A stretch of DNA of 64,000 nucleotides, from NCBI RefSeq assembly GCF_024139115.2, contig NC_085141.1:218277783-218341782 (forward strand). Reading direction: 5' to 3'. Below the pieces are notes generated by a model. It had not been told where the DNA came from, did not search any database, and was given only the letters and a program-made list of their open reading frames with translations. Shown here in pieces: positions 20,225 through 33,296 of this stretch (position 1 is its first letter; every line of letters starts with the position of its first letter). The translations under genes were made by a program, and so were the position numbers. Source of the DNA: Armigeres subalbatus (Eukaryota; Arthropoda; Insecta; Diptera; Culicidae).

Positions 20225-22270
20225 CTGACACGACGGCCCTCCGACGAGACAGGAGATTTGCGCAGGCCCAATAAGCCGCCTTTAAAAACAACCATTACGA
20301 ACGACATAGAAGATAATACGACTCGATACAATCGGCAACGACCTGAGCGACGAATAAAGGATCACGATTGGAAACTTGGAACATGGAACTGCAAGTCGTT
20401 ACGCTTTGCAGGTTGCGACAGGATAATCTACGATGAATTACATCCCCGCAACTTCGACGTCGTATCGCTGCAGGAAATCTGCTGGACAGAACAGAAAGTG
20501 TGGAAAAGTGGGTATCGAGCGGCTACCTTCTACCAAAGCTGTGGCACCACTAGGGTGGTCGGTATTGGCCAATTTTGACAAATACCGGTATTCGGTATTT
20601 ACAATCACCTATATATATCATGGAAATCACCTAATCAAGTAACGGAGAACCAAATCAACCATGTTCTAATCGACGGCAAATTCTTCTCCGACATCACGAA
20701 CGTACGCACTTACCGCAGTGCGAATATTGAATCCGATCACTATCTCATTGCAGTATGTCTGCGCTCAAAACAATCGACGGTGTAAAACACGCGTCGGAGT
20801 CATCCGCTAAACATTGGCCGGCTACAAGACGAAGACTGAAATGAAATTGGCACTCCCAAGTAGCTGAGTAGCTAGGCACGTGCCTCTTAAAGATATTCGA
20901 TGCGCCATCGAATGCACCGCAACCGCTGCACTAGGCACGGTGGCCCCGGATCAGAGAAACGACTGGCATGACGGCAAATGTGAGCAGTTAGTTGAGGAGA
21001 AGAATGCAGCATGGGTGAAAATGTTGCAACACCGCAAGAGGGCGAACGAGGCACGATACAAACGGGCGCGGAACGGACAAAACTCGATTTTTCGGAAGAA
21101 AAAGCACCAGCAGGAAGATCGAGACCGTGAAAAGACAGAGCAACTGTACCGCGCTCGTAACACACGAAAGTTCTATGAGAAGTTGAACCGTTCACGTGAG
21201 ACTGCCTGACATGTGTAAGGACATAAACGGGAACCTTCTTACGAACGAGCGTAAGGTGATCCAAAGGTGGCGGCAGCACAACGAAGAGCACCTGAATGGC
21301 GATATGGCAGACAACGGTGGCGGTATGGTAATGAACCTAAGAGCACGCGCGCAAGACATGCGACTTCCGGCTCCGAATCTCCAGGAAATCCATGAGTAGA
21401 TCGGCCGGCTAAAAACCAACAAAGCCGCTGGAGTTGACCAATCAGGAAAGCTCTTTAAATTCAGTGGTGGGGGGCCCTGGCTATAGAGCGCTGCACTGGG
21501 TAATTACCAAGGTTTGGGAGGATGAAATTCGGCCTCAGGAGTGGATGGAAGGTGTCGTGTGTCCCATCTATAAAAATGGCGAAAAGCTGGATTGTTGTAA
21601 CCAAGATTTTTTATGTACAGGTTATCCGACTTCGTCAATAGATTGGAATAACCAGCGCGGGGGGGGGGAACATACATTTTCAGTGCAAAACGTAAACAAA
21701 CGAGCATAAATTCCCTACAAAAATCCAAGATGGCGGAGTTGGGGATATTGACAAGTCGGATAACCTGTACATAAAAAAATCTTGGTTGTAACTACCGCGC
21801 AATCACAAGGTACTCTCGCAAATTGTATGCCGCCGACTAACAACAATCGCAAAAGAGTTTGTGGGACTTTACCTGGCGGGATTTATGGGTGTTGGCCATA
21901 CGTCAGGTATTACAGAAATGCCGCGAAAACAACGTGCCCACACATCATCTATTCATCGACTTCAAAGCCGCATATGATTCAATCGATCGGGACCAGCTAT
22001 GGCAGCTAAGGCACAAAAACGGATTTCTGGATAAACTGATACGGTTGATCAACCCAGTTGCTATACGATGCAACATAATATGCTAAAGAGGAGGCGATAT
22101 ATATATTAGAGGGATACGGGAAAGTGACTATTAAACATCGCTTTGGAAGGAGTAATACGAAGGGCACCGGTTTTCACGAAGTCCGTTCAACTATTTGGTT
22201 TCGCCGATGACATTGATATTACGACACGTAACTTTGAGAAGATGGAAGAAACTTACATCAAACTGATGTG
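20225..22270 (+). pseudogene. RTE-like LINE fragment B2 (EN to RT motif C), broken
   Basis: Starts with a 5' leader, then an endonuclease N terminus WKLGTWNCKSLRFAGC and VVSLQEICWTEQKVW (20375-20520). A charged linker follows (20880-21209: EEKNAAWVKMLQHRKRANEA). RT pieces: DEIRPQEWMEGVVCPIYKNG (21520-21590), then after an internal MITE CREN-V-THHLFIDFKAAYDS (motif A, 21930-21980), and FADDIDITTRNFEKMEE (motif C, 22200-22245). Numerous stops and deletions. Bases 20580-20880 are EN remnants in mixed frames. Confidence 0.75.
21602..21784. mobile_element. MITE with ~38-bp terminal inverted repeats
   Basis: A 183-bp insertion. The left end CAAGATTTTTTATGTACAGG continues TTATCCGACTT; the right end is its reverse complement apart from small differences. 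A perfect 8-bp TSD GTTGTAAC lies at 21594-21601 and 21785-21792. Removing it restores the RT reading NYRAIT. An internal run of G at 21658-21668. The 8-bp TSD fits a hAT-like transposase. Confidence 0.9.
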
Positions 22271-24486
22271 AGTGATTTAAAGCGGACTAGTCACCATTAC
22301 GTCGAAGACGAAGTCCATGAAAGGAAGAGGCTCAACAGAGGACAATGTAAGCCATCCACCGCGCGTTTGTATCGTTGTCGGAATGGAGGAGGCTGAAGAA
22401 CCCTGGTACTTAAGGTTATTGATGATCTTCGATAACGATATCACCAAGAAATTCAGAGACGCATTGTGGCAGGAAATCGTACGTACCGTGCAAACTCAAA
22501 CTTCGGACGCTTAAGCACTTTCTGATATACAATCATCCAGTTTACTCACATTTTAAATCACACCGTTTAAATGAACATTACAATCACTAAGTACAGTATT
22601 CATTTTTGAACTACGTATTTAATATGTGTAAGATTTTGCGAAGAATGTTTGCAATTTATGATAATGTCCGGCTTCTGTTTGATTCAAACCTCGGACACCG
22701 GGTTGGATTCATATTTCGGACGAAAAGATTCAATCTTCGGACACCTGATTGCACAGTACCGGGAAGAATAATTGAAAACAATTTTCACTGCACAGTTTAG
22801 ACTGTCTTTTAATCATTTCGTCGCATTGTTTTAACATATCTTATTAAAATGTAACTAGGGTAGAATACGGCATTGGCAGGGTGCGACGGTTGTTGGCACC
22901 CTCAACAATATTTGCGTTTTCCAGCAAACATACACTATTTATGAACATAATTATGATTCAATCACACAATTTCAAGTCTAAGCTTTCATTTGAATAAGTT
23001 GTTTGTGTAAAAGTAGCAAGATTTTATGTATTAATCACCGAAACAAATTTGCACGTACGAAATCCTTGCTGTTATTGCATTGCCAAAGAAAGCAGCGCAC
23101 GAAAAGCAAACTGTTACTTACTTTTTTGGATCGCCTGTTTCTCCTCTTTATTGCATATGACACGACAAATTAAGTACGTAAACTACTTTTTACACTTTAT
23201 CATCACTTGATTATCACCACAAAGAGCAAATTTATGCAATATTTGCTCTATGTTTCACTAAATAAAATCGGGACTGTTCGTTTTCTTTGACAGCAGCATT
23301 TGGGCTCCCCCCTTCCAGAAGAGGAGGGGTCTAATACCATCATAAGAACCTTCATCGTTCCCAAAAACCTCTACAAACAAATGTTCATGCTGTTTTCTAG
23401 TCTATAAGGGCAGACAGACAAAAATTCATTCTTATGTGTATAGATTTGGTTTTACGTAGTTTACGTCGAGCGGTCGTGTCTTGTACACAACCACCATGAT
23501 TTTTTTGATGAAACAAACATATTATATGATATTATCATGTAAGGACCGCAAAGAGCAAGTTGTATATTTGAAACTGGTTGATAGACTTTTGCTTACGACT
23601 CTAAGGCATTACAAAAGACAAAAGATGTAAATCTTGGCAGCGGACAAAAAGCATTTAAGTTCCCTTCTCCAAAATGGCCAACATTACTCAAATAGGTTGA
23701 AAATGGTAAAAGTTATGATAATATCAATATCTTTGTACACGGGTACCCTATCTTCCATTCACGTCTGTTTTTTGTTGGCCGCATAAGGGTTAAATTTGTT
23801 TTACAATGTGTTTAAATGCTTTTGCCTATCTTTTGTCTGTATTTGCCTGCCTATCTACATCACATAAAATTGATGCCAAGGCAAAAAATCCTTGTTTCGT
23901 TTTAAGCCAATTTGATAAACAATAAAGTTTGTTCCAAAATTGAGTGAAGCGAGATGAGCGTGCGGCTGATTAATATGAATGAATTTTACTACTGGAGGAT
24001 ATAAACAACCAGCATTTGGCACCAATACATGACAAGTTTTCTACTTCCATGTCTAGTTGCTAAAGGGAGCAAACTCATTGCTGATAATAGAAATTGCTAT
24101 GCCAATAGAAGAAACGTTGGCCTGTTACTTTATATGAAATTTACTGAGTTTGTGGTAAAAGCTGTTATATTTAGTGAACACCAATCATCAAAGAAAGAGC
24201 ATACAAATGTATACCAGTTGAACTATACCTGTGTTTTAGTGTACTTAGTCATTATTTTTATCGTTCTATTTGGCGAATGTCTTAGACTGCCAAGAATAAG
24301 TATTTTCCCCTATACTAAAACAAGCGAAAACTATTAGTCTTTCCGACCCAGCTCGACGAAACATTTCGATGAAATATTTCAGAAAATTTCCCATACGAAT
24401 TGAAGCGTCCAAAGTTTGAGTGTGTCCGAATTTTGATTATCCACGGTACTTTGGACTCCACAAAACGCTCCGATCGAATGGCTTTA
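22271..24486. other. Intergenic, no gene recognised
   Basis: AT-rich sequence. The frames at 22317-22514, 22606-22800 and 24029-24337 have no motifs and no splice context. Small CGGACACC-type repeats occur near 22690-22760. Bases 22570-23300 may be old Tc1- or MITE-like debris, but no ends could be paired. Confidence 0.4.
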
Positions 24487-24765
24487 GGGAGAACCATCCA
24501 TCGTTCACACCGCGAAAATAGGACTACTACGTTTGGATGAGCACGTAGCCAGAATGTCGGACAGTAATCCGGTGAAAATGGTCCTCGACAACGATCCGAC
24601 GGGAACAAGGAGGCGGGTTGCACATTCAGCAAGGTGGATCAATCATGTAGAAGGAGATTTGCAGACCCTCCGCAGACTACATGGTTGGCGACGTGCAGCC
24701 ATGGACCAAGATGAATGGAAACGACTTTTATTCACTTCACAGGCCATTTAGATTTTAATATAAGA
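24487..24765 (+). pseudogene. RTE-like LINE C-terminal fragment C
   Basis: Encodes HVARMSDSNPVKMVLDNDP, GTRRRVAHSARWINHVEGDL and LHGWRRAAMDQDEWKRLL, ending in frame at 24749-24751. It starts mid-way at about 24490 (GEPSIVHTAKIGL remnant), so it is 5'-truncated. A short hairpin CTAAAGTCACTA/TAGTGACTTTAG follows at 24801-24829. Confidence 0.78.
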
Positions 24766-26919
24766 AAATAAATAATAACTACAAAAGACAAGTGAATACT
24801 AAAGTCACTAGATAAATAGTGACTTTAGTAAATACTATTTGAACCCCGATTATTACCACTCGTATTCGGCTGGTCCCTTTCCAATTATATGACAAGAGGC
24901 ACAAATAGTAACCAGTTTAGTTTTTACCAAAAAAATACAAGTATTGAGACTGCTTCACTGGAGCTCATTTCGTAGTGACTTGTTTAGTTGGTTTAGTTGA
25001 AGTTCAAATGAATTTCCCGTGGGAATTCACAAAATTTTCTCATAGAAGTCAACATAATTTTACAAACTTGTAACCGTTCAGTTAAATATCTCTTAGATTT
25101 AATTTTAATTTTAATTTGCATGTCTTGTTTTGAAACTTTTTAGTTAATTTTAGAAATTGTGTAAAGAACAAGTATGATGTGAAAATCATCGCTGTCAATT
25201 TTTTGCATCATTTTCCATCAATTAAACCTAATTTTAAATATTAAAAAGCTTTCAATGAAGGATTCAATGTTGGATATTTATAAAAATAGTGAAGTACAGA
25301 GTATAGTGTCGTAAAGTAGAAAATGTGAAATATTGGGAAATATCAGTTGCGAAAATTTCCACGTTGGCATTCTGTCGATTTGAATAAAAAAATATAATAT
25401 TGAAAAAAAGTGATTTTTTCAAGAACTACCTAGTGCCCAACCGTATTCAGTTTAAAAATTAAAAGTATGCACTCGCACAAGTTATAGAAAAAAAAATACT
25501 TCACCAAAAACCGGCATCACGGTATTGAAGGGTGAGGCATTTTAAACGGCCGTCTCAAATACACATCGACCTGGATTGCGCTGTTGGTTCTCGTGAATAC
25601 TAAGGAAACTGTTCCGAGTACCAGGTGCATCCGACTATGAGTTCTGGACGACAATGATATTGAACGGAAAAGTTAAGTAAGAAACTAGGTTTGATATGGA
25701 AGGAATAACTGCTTGGGTAAGTCTGTTCCTTTTCATTTTCGTTCGTATATCTACTACTCAGGTTTTATCTGTTTTCTGCCCAACATATATTTTTATGTTT
25801 TTATAATCTATAAGGAATACCAGGTTTTTTATATTTTGAAACCTACAAAAACATATTCCTGTGGAAGGCTTTTAAACAACCGGGAAAGACATTAAATCTA
25901 GAAATAGTGATTTTCTTATTTGTGCTTCAGGAAGTGTCGGTGTTTAGACGATATTGAATAGGGTTTTTGTGAAAAAAATGTATGGACCACTTTGTGAGGG
26001 AAAAAATGTATGGAGAACTTTGTGGGGGAGCATGAATGTTCAGCTCTGGGCGGCGTTAATCACGGCTATTTGCCGCCTGTGAAAGCTCATTGAGTTGATT
26101 TTATAACAATCGGGCAGTGAATAATGTATGACGTGTCCAACTCTGAACAGAACTGGAAATCAAATGGTCAAATCAAGAAGACAACAAGTATCGCTGCAGT
26201 CGTAAACATCATGTACGGGACCAAAAAAAAGTGAAAGTTCGGTGAGATTAAACCAGTTTATTTATAATCTATGATTCATGTTCTATCAAACGTTCCCTAT
26301 CGTTATTCCTTTCACATCAACACATTTAATCCTTTCTTGACATCCATGAATTATCTGCATATTTATTTCTTTCTTTTCCACCTCTTTTTTTTCTTTTCTT
26401 CTCATTATTACTACAATGAATATTAATAAGCATCGGTTAGACGGTTCTATGAAGTTGAGTAAATCACTCAAATTGATTCATCTCCATTCAATTTACGCTC
26501 AACTTTCGGCATTATGCATTATTGCACACTAAATATAATTGAATGCGTAATATTTTATTACACTACAGTACATTCACAATTGCAGTATTCTCAATTCATT
26601 TAATTCATTACAGTTGACACTCACTCTACAGCTAACGAGCCATAGAAAATGAATCCAGTATATTGTTACCCATATGCGATGTTTCAATTACAATCCAGGT
26701 TCATGAGCCCTAATTTCCATATAATTTTTTTTTTTCAAACTGTTAGCACATTGTTTAAAAGCGAGTCCCACAGTAAAACCTAGTAAGGGGTGTTCATAGT
26801 AAGAATTATGAGATTTTTAAACTCATTTCAATTTGAAAAGATCTCGTGCGATCTACGAAATTTTTAATTTAGTCTCATTTTCAATAACAGAAGATACAAG
26901 ATGTGCAATAATCTCAATA
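24766..26919. other. Intergenic, AT-rich, no gene recognised
   Basis: Long AT-rich stretch without supported coding. Near-duplicate phrases AAAAAATGTATGGA-CACTTTGTG and AAAAAATGTATGGAGAACTTTGTG at 25975-26030 form a small direct repeat. Nothing else stands out. Confidence 0.4.
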
Positions 26920-27116
26920 CACCCGATTCTGTTTTTACACGGATTTTTTTTACACGGCCGTGTAAAAAAAATCCCATACAATTTTTTTGCAAAGTTGCTC
27001 CATTTTGCATGATTCGTCGAGAAATCATAAATTTTTTTTTACACGGATTTTCAAATTTTGAACTGAAAACTTTTTTTACACGGAACGCATCCCCCGCGTA
27101 AAAAAAGAATCGGATG
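26920..27116. mobile_element. TA-flanked MITE
   Basis: A 197-bp element with inverted ends CACCCGATTCTGTTTTTACA and the complement of CATCCGATTCTTTTTTTACG, flanked by TA on both sides (26918-26919, 27117-27118). Internal TTTACACGG motifs repeat in both orientations. A TA target suggests Tc1/mariner-type mobilisation. Boundaries are good; superfamily is inference. Confidence 0.72.
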
Positions 27117-27135
27117 TACTCTTAATAATTCAAGT

Positions 27136-27490
27136 AGTGCGCGATCGGACACGTCTGGAAGCGCAGAACGATCTGGAGATCCGCGTTATGTTGTCCTGTC
27201 TTGTGTGGTCGGAAAAATAAATAACCAGTGCGCGATCGAACGTTTTTTGGCACAGGACGATCTCGAGATCCGCGTTATTTTGTTCTGCCATGTGCGGTTC
27301 GAAAGTAAAATAATTAGTGCGGCATCGAACGTGTTTTAATTGTAAGTGCAGAGCGATCTCGAGATACGCGTTATTTTGTTCTGCCTTGTGCGGTCGGAAA
27401 GATAATTAATTAGTGCGGGATCGAATGTGTTTTGGAAGTGCAGAACGATCTCGAGATCCGCGATACTTTGCTCTGCTTTGTGCGTTCAAA
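27136..27490. repeat. Four degenerate ~92-bp tandem repeats
   Basis: Units start AGTGCG at 27136, 27227, 27316 and 27412. Each contains a GATCTCGAGATCCGCG-type palindrome (best in units 2-4), then TTTTGTTCTGCCTTGTGCGG. The array is followed by unique sequence with a GTGTAAT-rich tail (27490-27860). Such arrays serve as promoters in some retroelements, but no coding follows. Confidence 0.8.
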
Positions 27491-30400
27491 CTAATTACAC
27501 GTTACACACGGCATTCCGTTTACCAAAACGAACCTGGCTACAGTCCCTACCCCCTACATCCAATATCCCAGTGATTTCTCGTGGAAGTGCAGATGACTCG
27601 TCGGCTTCCATCAAAGCGAGTATCACGTCAACATTTTCCTACCCATTCCTCAATTGACCTGCATTCGGACACGGCCGGCGCCGGTATTGCTTAATTTTTG
27701 GTCACCAGTTTTTACACATTGAGGATGATGTTAATCAAAAATATCATCTGTTGGTTCTCTGTGTAATCACAGCTGGCCTGGCAATAACGGAGTAGCAACC
27801 GTGGGCGGTCAATCATGCTCATGTTCATGCTCAATTTTAGAAATTGTGTAAAATTAGTAGGAATATTCAAAAATATGTTAATGTAGACCTTGTTAATGTA
27901 AAAGTTATTTCTGTAAAAATTGTTATTGAAGAATTTTGTAGTGTAAAATTGTTAATGTATAAAAATCTCAAATTGATAATGTTCGAATTGTAAAATAAAA
28001 TAATGGGCAAGTTGGAATGAATGGGTGATGATGTTCTACTGTTGGGGGAGAAAGACATCATGTTGGTTGACATGGAAGAAGTGGATAAGGATAATAGAAG
28101 CATGAACGATCGGGTGGGAAAACTCGATGGAAAATGAAAAGGTCTGCATACCTCTATGGTTCAGATTACTGCTAATTAGTAAATAGGCGTCCGTGCAAGT
28201 AAGCCGTAAGTGAAAGTGCCTCTGTAGTGGCTCAGTGATTTTTAAATAGAAGTGAAGAACAACCCTTCTCGGTGTGGCCAGTACGGTCTGTCGATTGCGT
28301 CAACGAAGGGCACGCCGAATTCTCCTCGATAGCGTCCTTACAAGTGGCAAGCTGCCGTTTCGACCATTCAAGGCTACCTCCGACCCTGCCATTGCATTGC
28401 CCTGAGCCGTTCAAGTAACCAACCCCCCATCTTCCTACCAAGCTGCCGTCGACAACCAACTCACCTGCTACCGCGAGCGCTCGCAAACTTCGTCCAATAG
28501 CACCACCAGTACGTACCGAACAATGGAAAACCAGAAAACCACCCAACATATGTCGTTTTCGTTTTTGTGGTGTAGCTACACCGGAAAGTGCATAATTTTG
28601 CACCACATAAACGAACATTTTCAGTGCAGTCCCAATAAGATTGCGAAAGTATGTGTGACATCGGTCATCTTCCATGCTTCTGTCATATTTGTTTTTGTTC
28701 TTGCTGCCTGCTTTGAAAGATGTATGTTATTCCAATCATTCTTGTTGGGATTAAATTGAAATTGTATGAATAGTGTTACTCTTATAGACATTTTACTTTT
28801 ACTTTCTGTTTAATTGCATCGATTATCTAAAGCTGAACACAGTACTCACTGTCTGACAGATCATGAAAACGATGCATGATATTTCAAAACGAATCAAATA
28901 TTGCAAAATTTCACGGCCAACGATTCATTAAGAGCTTCTTTGTTTCTGATGGAAGTATTAAAATATGCAAAAGCATATTCCAATTAATCACAATACAAAA
29001 CTACAAGTAGATTGATTTTTAGGTTTTCATTGCGAATTCTTGGGCCATTTCAGGTTTTTGAGAAGAATGTTGGATTCTTAGGGAAACGTTTGTTTGTACT
29101 AATCTTAAATTTGCTATTATATAACAATGCGGCGAACTTCGGTTCGTAAGAGACATACATTTTTCTTAGCACTCACAAATTAAGTGGAAAGTAGAATTTA
29201 TTATAAATAAAATTGGTTTCCAAAGTTTTCCAGTTTTATAAAATATTGCTTTGCAAAGATATTTATTAAACGAATTAAAAAAGTTCGAATCAGTTTATAC
29301 ATTCTAAGTTCGATTCTAAACTAATCTTGTTATACATGTACATTCGTGATATGCTGATTGAGATAATAGCCGTTTAAAATTGCGCCATTTATTATACATA
29401 ATAAATATGATAAAGAGTAACTTGATGCCCATCCACATACATTCAATTCCACTTGTACACGATATTTATTAAGATTAATGGCGTAATCTGAACACATCGC
29501 CTCATCTATTGAATTTTATTTTTAAGGGGTGACCTGTCAGCCATTTGAACATATGTACTGCGACTTAAACATTACAATTCACAAATTATGTTCAATTATG
29601 CTAAATATGCTCAACTACGTTTTCAATTCCATGGATTAACCAGCAAAGGCTCAACTAAAAGGTGGCCCATGTAATAAAATGTGAGCTAGCAAAGCCAGAC
29701 TGTAATTATTGCTATTGAGTCATTAGATTCTATAAGATAATAAAAATTATCAAAATCTCAATAGATCAAAGCTGAATATTCAAAATCTGAAGAGGTTGTA
29801 AAAATCCTTTGCAAATACCAAAAACTTGGAATTCAAAAGAGTTTATGGAATGATTCTTCACCTCAAGCTAGTTGATTTTTCCAAAAGATACTTCGAAGAA
29901 CAAGTTCTGATGTTGGTTCAAAATTTTGGAACTATTTTCAAGTTCCACAAAAAAAACTTGTTTATTAGAATAATTTCATTCAAACCGATGGTCAAAGTAA
30001 CGAAAGATAAAATTTAATAGCAGGAACATGAATTAGTATACAATACAACTGGTTGAATGTAATCAATTTCTTTTACCTTGATTCATCGCCTAACTTTTAT
30101 AAACTAATCGATTAGTAAATGTCCTTCACTGTTTTTAATTATCCTTGTCTTATGACATACATAAAACTACATTTTTATTTATTTTGTATTAGATAAATAG
30201 AATTGAAATGCGCAATTACCATTCCCACTTTATTAAAAAAATCTAACTCCAACGCGCACCCGGTACATCAAAACCGAAGCCAAAACAAAACAGAATTTGA
30301 CAGCAACAAGCGCGTGGCATGCGGCTGTATTGGTAACACCACCATTCGAACAAGCTACACTCTCGATTTTATGCGTGCTACACTTTCCGTACGGTGCACG

Positions 30401-31953
30401 AAAAAGTGGGGTTTGAGTGTAGAGCGAAAACCAAAAACGAACAATTTCAGTGCAGAAAGTGTACACCCGGTGCAGCTACACTGCAAAAACGAAAACGACA
30501 ATAGATTTCAAAGTGCAATAGCCCAAGAAATTATATTCCTACTAACCACCTCCAAATAAACTGCCATAGTCATTTTACACAAAATCACAAAAAAATTATT
30601 CCAGAGTTTGTATACCCTTTGTTCGCGTAGCCCCTCCGAATTACCCAGTAGCATGCCAGTCCTGCGTCAAAGTTCAGGGGTCTCATGTTACTGAGCTATT
30701 GACCGGGTGTTGTTGATCCGCCTTGAGGCTTTAGAGCAAGCTCGTAAGTCTAGGAAAGTCTGTTCGAGAATGTCTCTGGGAAGAACAATCTTCAAAGTAT
30801 GAACATAACCAAAATAACCGGCATTTATTGGTAACCCGCTTCGCAGAACCTAAAGAATAATTTACTCCTGTTCGATTTGATTCCATTCTTCAAAACGTTA
30901 TTATTCAATATGTTAGAATGTGAATATTGAAAATGTGTAATGAAGGAAGCGTTATTCCAGTGAATCACACAATTATTTATTGAAACCAGATACCCAATTA
31001 ACCACTCACATTTCCTGTCAATCAACTCCAAGTGCGATAATGAATTATGTGAATTCAAATTTCTCGTCAATTATTCAGACTGTTTAATAAGTACAGTAGA
31101 ATGAGGTGTCTTTGATAGTTTTTTTTTTGCTTTTAAGAAGCATAATTGTGCGTAATATTTACAATTCACTAATTTTGTTAATCGTTTGAGGACAACCGAT
31201 TTAACCACTTCTTCTGAGCTACAAATTGAAATCGAAATAAACGGTGCTGCCCATTTTCTGTAGGGGAGAATGTTCCCAAACCGACCCCCAAATGGCAGAG
31301 GCCATGAGGTCGCGAAAATTATTTTTTTTTGTAGTCTATACTGCAGCGGGAACATTATTCTATATTTCTGAGGCTTTATTGTGGGTGCAAATGTGGAAAG
31401 TTAGGAGATACAGGGGTAAAGAGAAAGTACATATACGTTTTCGAAATCGACACCTCATCTGGTCCAAAACTGACCTATATTACACACGCAATTAATTTGA
31501 ATAATGAGAAACAAGAGTGCCGACAGCGCCAGCTACGAGAAAAACCGGGGAATCGGTATAGAAGTTGATGAAGGGTAAGACGGTGTAATCCCGAGTAGCA
31601 CACATGTTACAAGTTGGTTGCCACGACGCTTATGTGACCAAATTTGGTCACAAAATGTGCTACTTGGGATGGTCGTCCCTGGCCAATACGCCCATGTGAG
31701 ATTTCTAGAAAACTAGAACTAACTAGGGTCTACAATCAGTTGGTACCTTTAAATATTTGTAAGACCATCATACTATGTGAATGTGGAAGTATTTTTGTAT
31801 TACATAATGAAAATATTAGCAAAATTCAAAAAGTTTTGATGTAGCTTCCAATGTTTGTTTGCTCAACATTATGGAGCGACGCTTGTATACTGTCCGCAAA
31901 ACTTGCACTGCAGCCCTCAGTTGGGTAACTAAATAACTTTCCTCAGTAGTAAA
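27491..31953. other. Intergenic, no gene recognised; minor repeats
   Basis: 27491-28140 looks like the non-coding end of a retroelement (GC-rich, then a TGTTAATGTAAAA-rich AT stretch). 28547-28600 and 30503-30450 share an inverted similarity (GTCGTTTTCGTTTTTG, GTGTAGCT-CACCGG), so a mobile repeat exists there, ends unknown. The frame at 28232-28675 (-) has a PQKRKRH stretch from this repeat and no family features. 28760-30230 and 30600-31950 hold nothing recognisable. Confidence 0.4.
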
Positions 31954-32212
31954 TCTATATTATAAAAATGAAATGGTCTGTGTTCGTATCCGCATAACTC
32001 AAAAACGGCTGGATAGATTTTCTTCATTCCTTCGGCAAATATGTTCGTTATCGTTTCCGACGGGTTTTTATGATATTTCCTAAGAAAATTACGGATTAGG
32101 TTGAGTAAATCGTGAAAAACCAACAATAAGATTCGTATGGAAATTTCATATGGGCAGTTCAAAACGCGCATTTACTCCTACTATGCAGGACAACGTCTGC
32201 CGGGTCGACTAG
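31954..32212 (+). mobile_element. Probable non-autonomous Helitron-like element
   Basis: A 259-bp block starting TCTATATTATAAAAATGAA, preceded by A, and ending GGGTCGACTAG, followed by T. This is the 5'-TC...CTAG-3' in an A|T site expected of Helitrons. The internal phrases CAAAAACGGCTGGATAGATT and GGACAACGTCTGCCGGGTC are of the type seen in short insect Helitron families. No clear 3' hairpin, so confidence is moderate. Confidence 0.55.
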
Positions 32213-33129
32213 TATAATATAAAATTGCTTCCATCTTAAAAAATATCGCGTTTTATGAAAATATGTTTCACTGGTCAAGTCGCTCCCATGTAAGCAGGAC
32301 GATATACTCTATTATTCCTACTGGACACAAGCGCGGCGTACTCAGCAGCAGTTGCTTCCAAATGATATGGAAACTATCGAATCGTAATTTTAATGTAAAT
32401 AGTACTTAGGTTATTCAATTTTGAAACACGTCGGCGCCACCTAAGGCCGCCACGAAATAGTAAATTTATATTCTGAAAAATATTAAATAACATTTAAAAA
32501 ATAAAAATCGAAATTGGCCCTTTATTTGTAAAAATATTTGTAGAACAAAAATTTATTAAATAAAGAAGAATTTTACTACCACTACACTATCGAAATGTAA
32601 TTCAAACCTGCTCAAATGGACTTATGCTGTTTTTTTTAATGTCTAGCACATAGAAATTAGTAACTTTATGAGGCAGCTAAAATACTAATAAACGTCTTTG
32701 TAGTGGTATACATTATGGTGGGGCGTTTTGCCCAGGCTTTTGTTGAAACCCATTTTTTCATGACTTTTCATGAAAGCTTTATTAAGTGTTTTCTGTAATA
32801 TTTTCATATGACAACTCACAGGCAATGCATTTACGGCTTAACACAAAGTTTTCCGACAACGAAGAGCAGGATGGATTACATTTTAATGCTCCATATGGTT
32901 GTGAAGAAGGTCAACTAATTCTAAGAGTCCCTCTGTTTGATTTCTTTTATCTACGAAAACGATTTTGACCATCCGAATTATGAGAATACGTGGGGGTGCC
33001 CTGAGATGCAATTTATTCATCAAGTCCAGAAAACTAAATCAAAGACTGGGAATACTGATAGCCTCCAGCTTCTTGGGCTCTAACGTCTAACGATGGCCGA
33101 TGAGTACTAGGAAGGTCCGCGTTCATTCA
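32213..33129. other. Intergenic, no gene recognised
   Basis: AT-rich sequence; the 60-residue frame at 32786-32968 has no supporting features. Confidence 0.4.
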
Positions 33130-33279
33130 TTAATTTGTCTACATCTAAACAGATAACACTGAATCAACAATTTGACGCCACAATACACGGTTCGAGGCCG
33201 CATCTCTCCATCCTCGGATACGCCCCACGCTCACCAAGTCGTTCTGCACCTGGTCTGCCCATCTCGCGGAAGGTCCGCG
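33130..33279 (-). pseudogene. RTE-like LINE 3' end fragment D
   Basis: The minus strand encodes RWADQVQNDLVSVGRIRGWR then DAASNRVLWRQIVDSVLSV and a stop, nearly identical in DNA to the 3' end of the copy at 55840-55950. The sequence after the stop (ATCTGTTTAGATGTA) is shared too, so this is a severely 5'-truncated recent copy of that family. Confidence 0.82.
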
Positions 33280-33296
33280 TTGCATTTGCGAAAATC

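Noticed and set aside
24029..24337. 102-codon ORF with a hydrophobic C-terminal stretch, considered as an OR exon
   Set aside because: It lacks the conserved OR TM6-TM7 residues and proper splice sites; sequence looks random AT-rich.
25150..27860. Possible LTR pair (AATTTTAGAAATTGTGTAAA at both ends)
   Set aside because: The similarity does not extend beyond about 20 AT-rich bases and there is no coding between.
28232..28675. 147-codon minus-strand ORF
   Set aside because: Part of it coincides with a dispersed repeat (28547-28600), composition is irregular, and no domain or homologue is recognisable.
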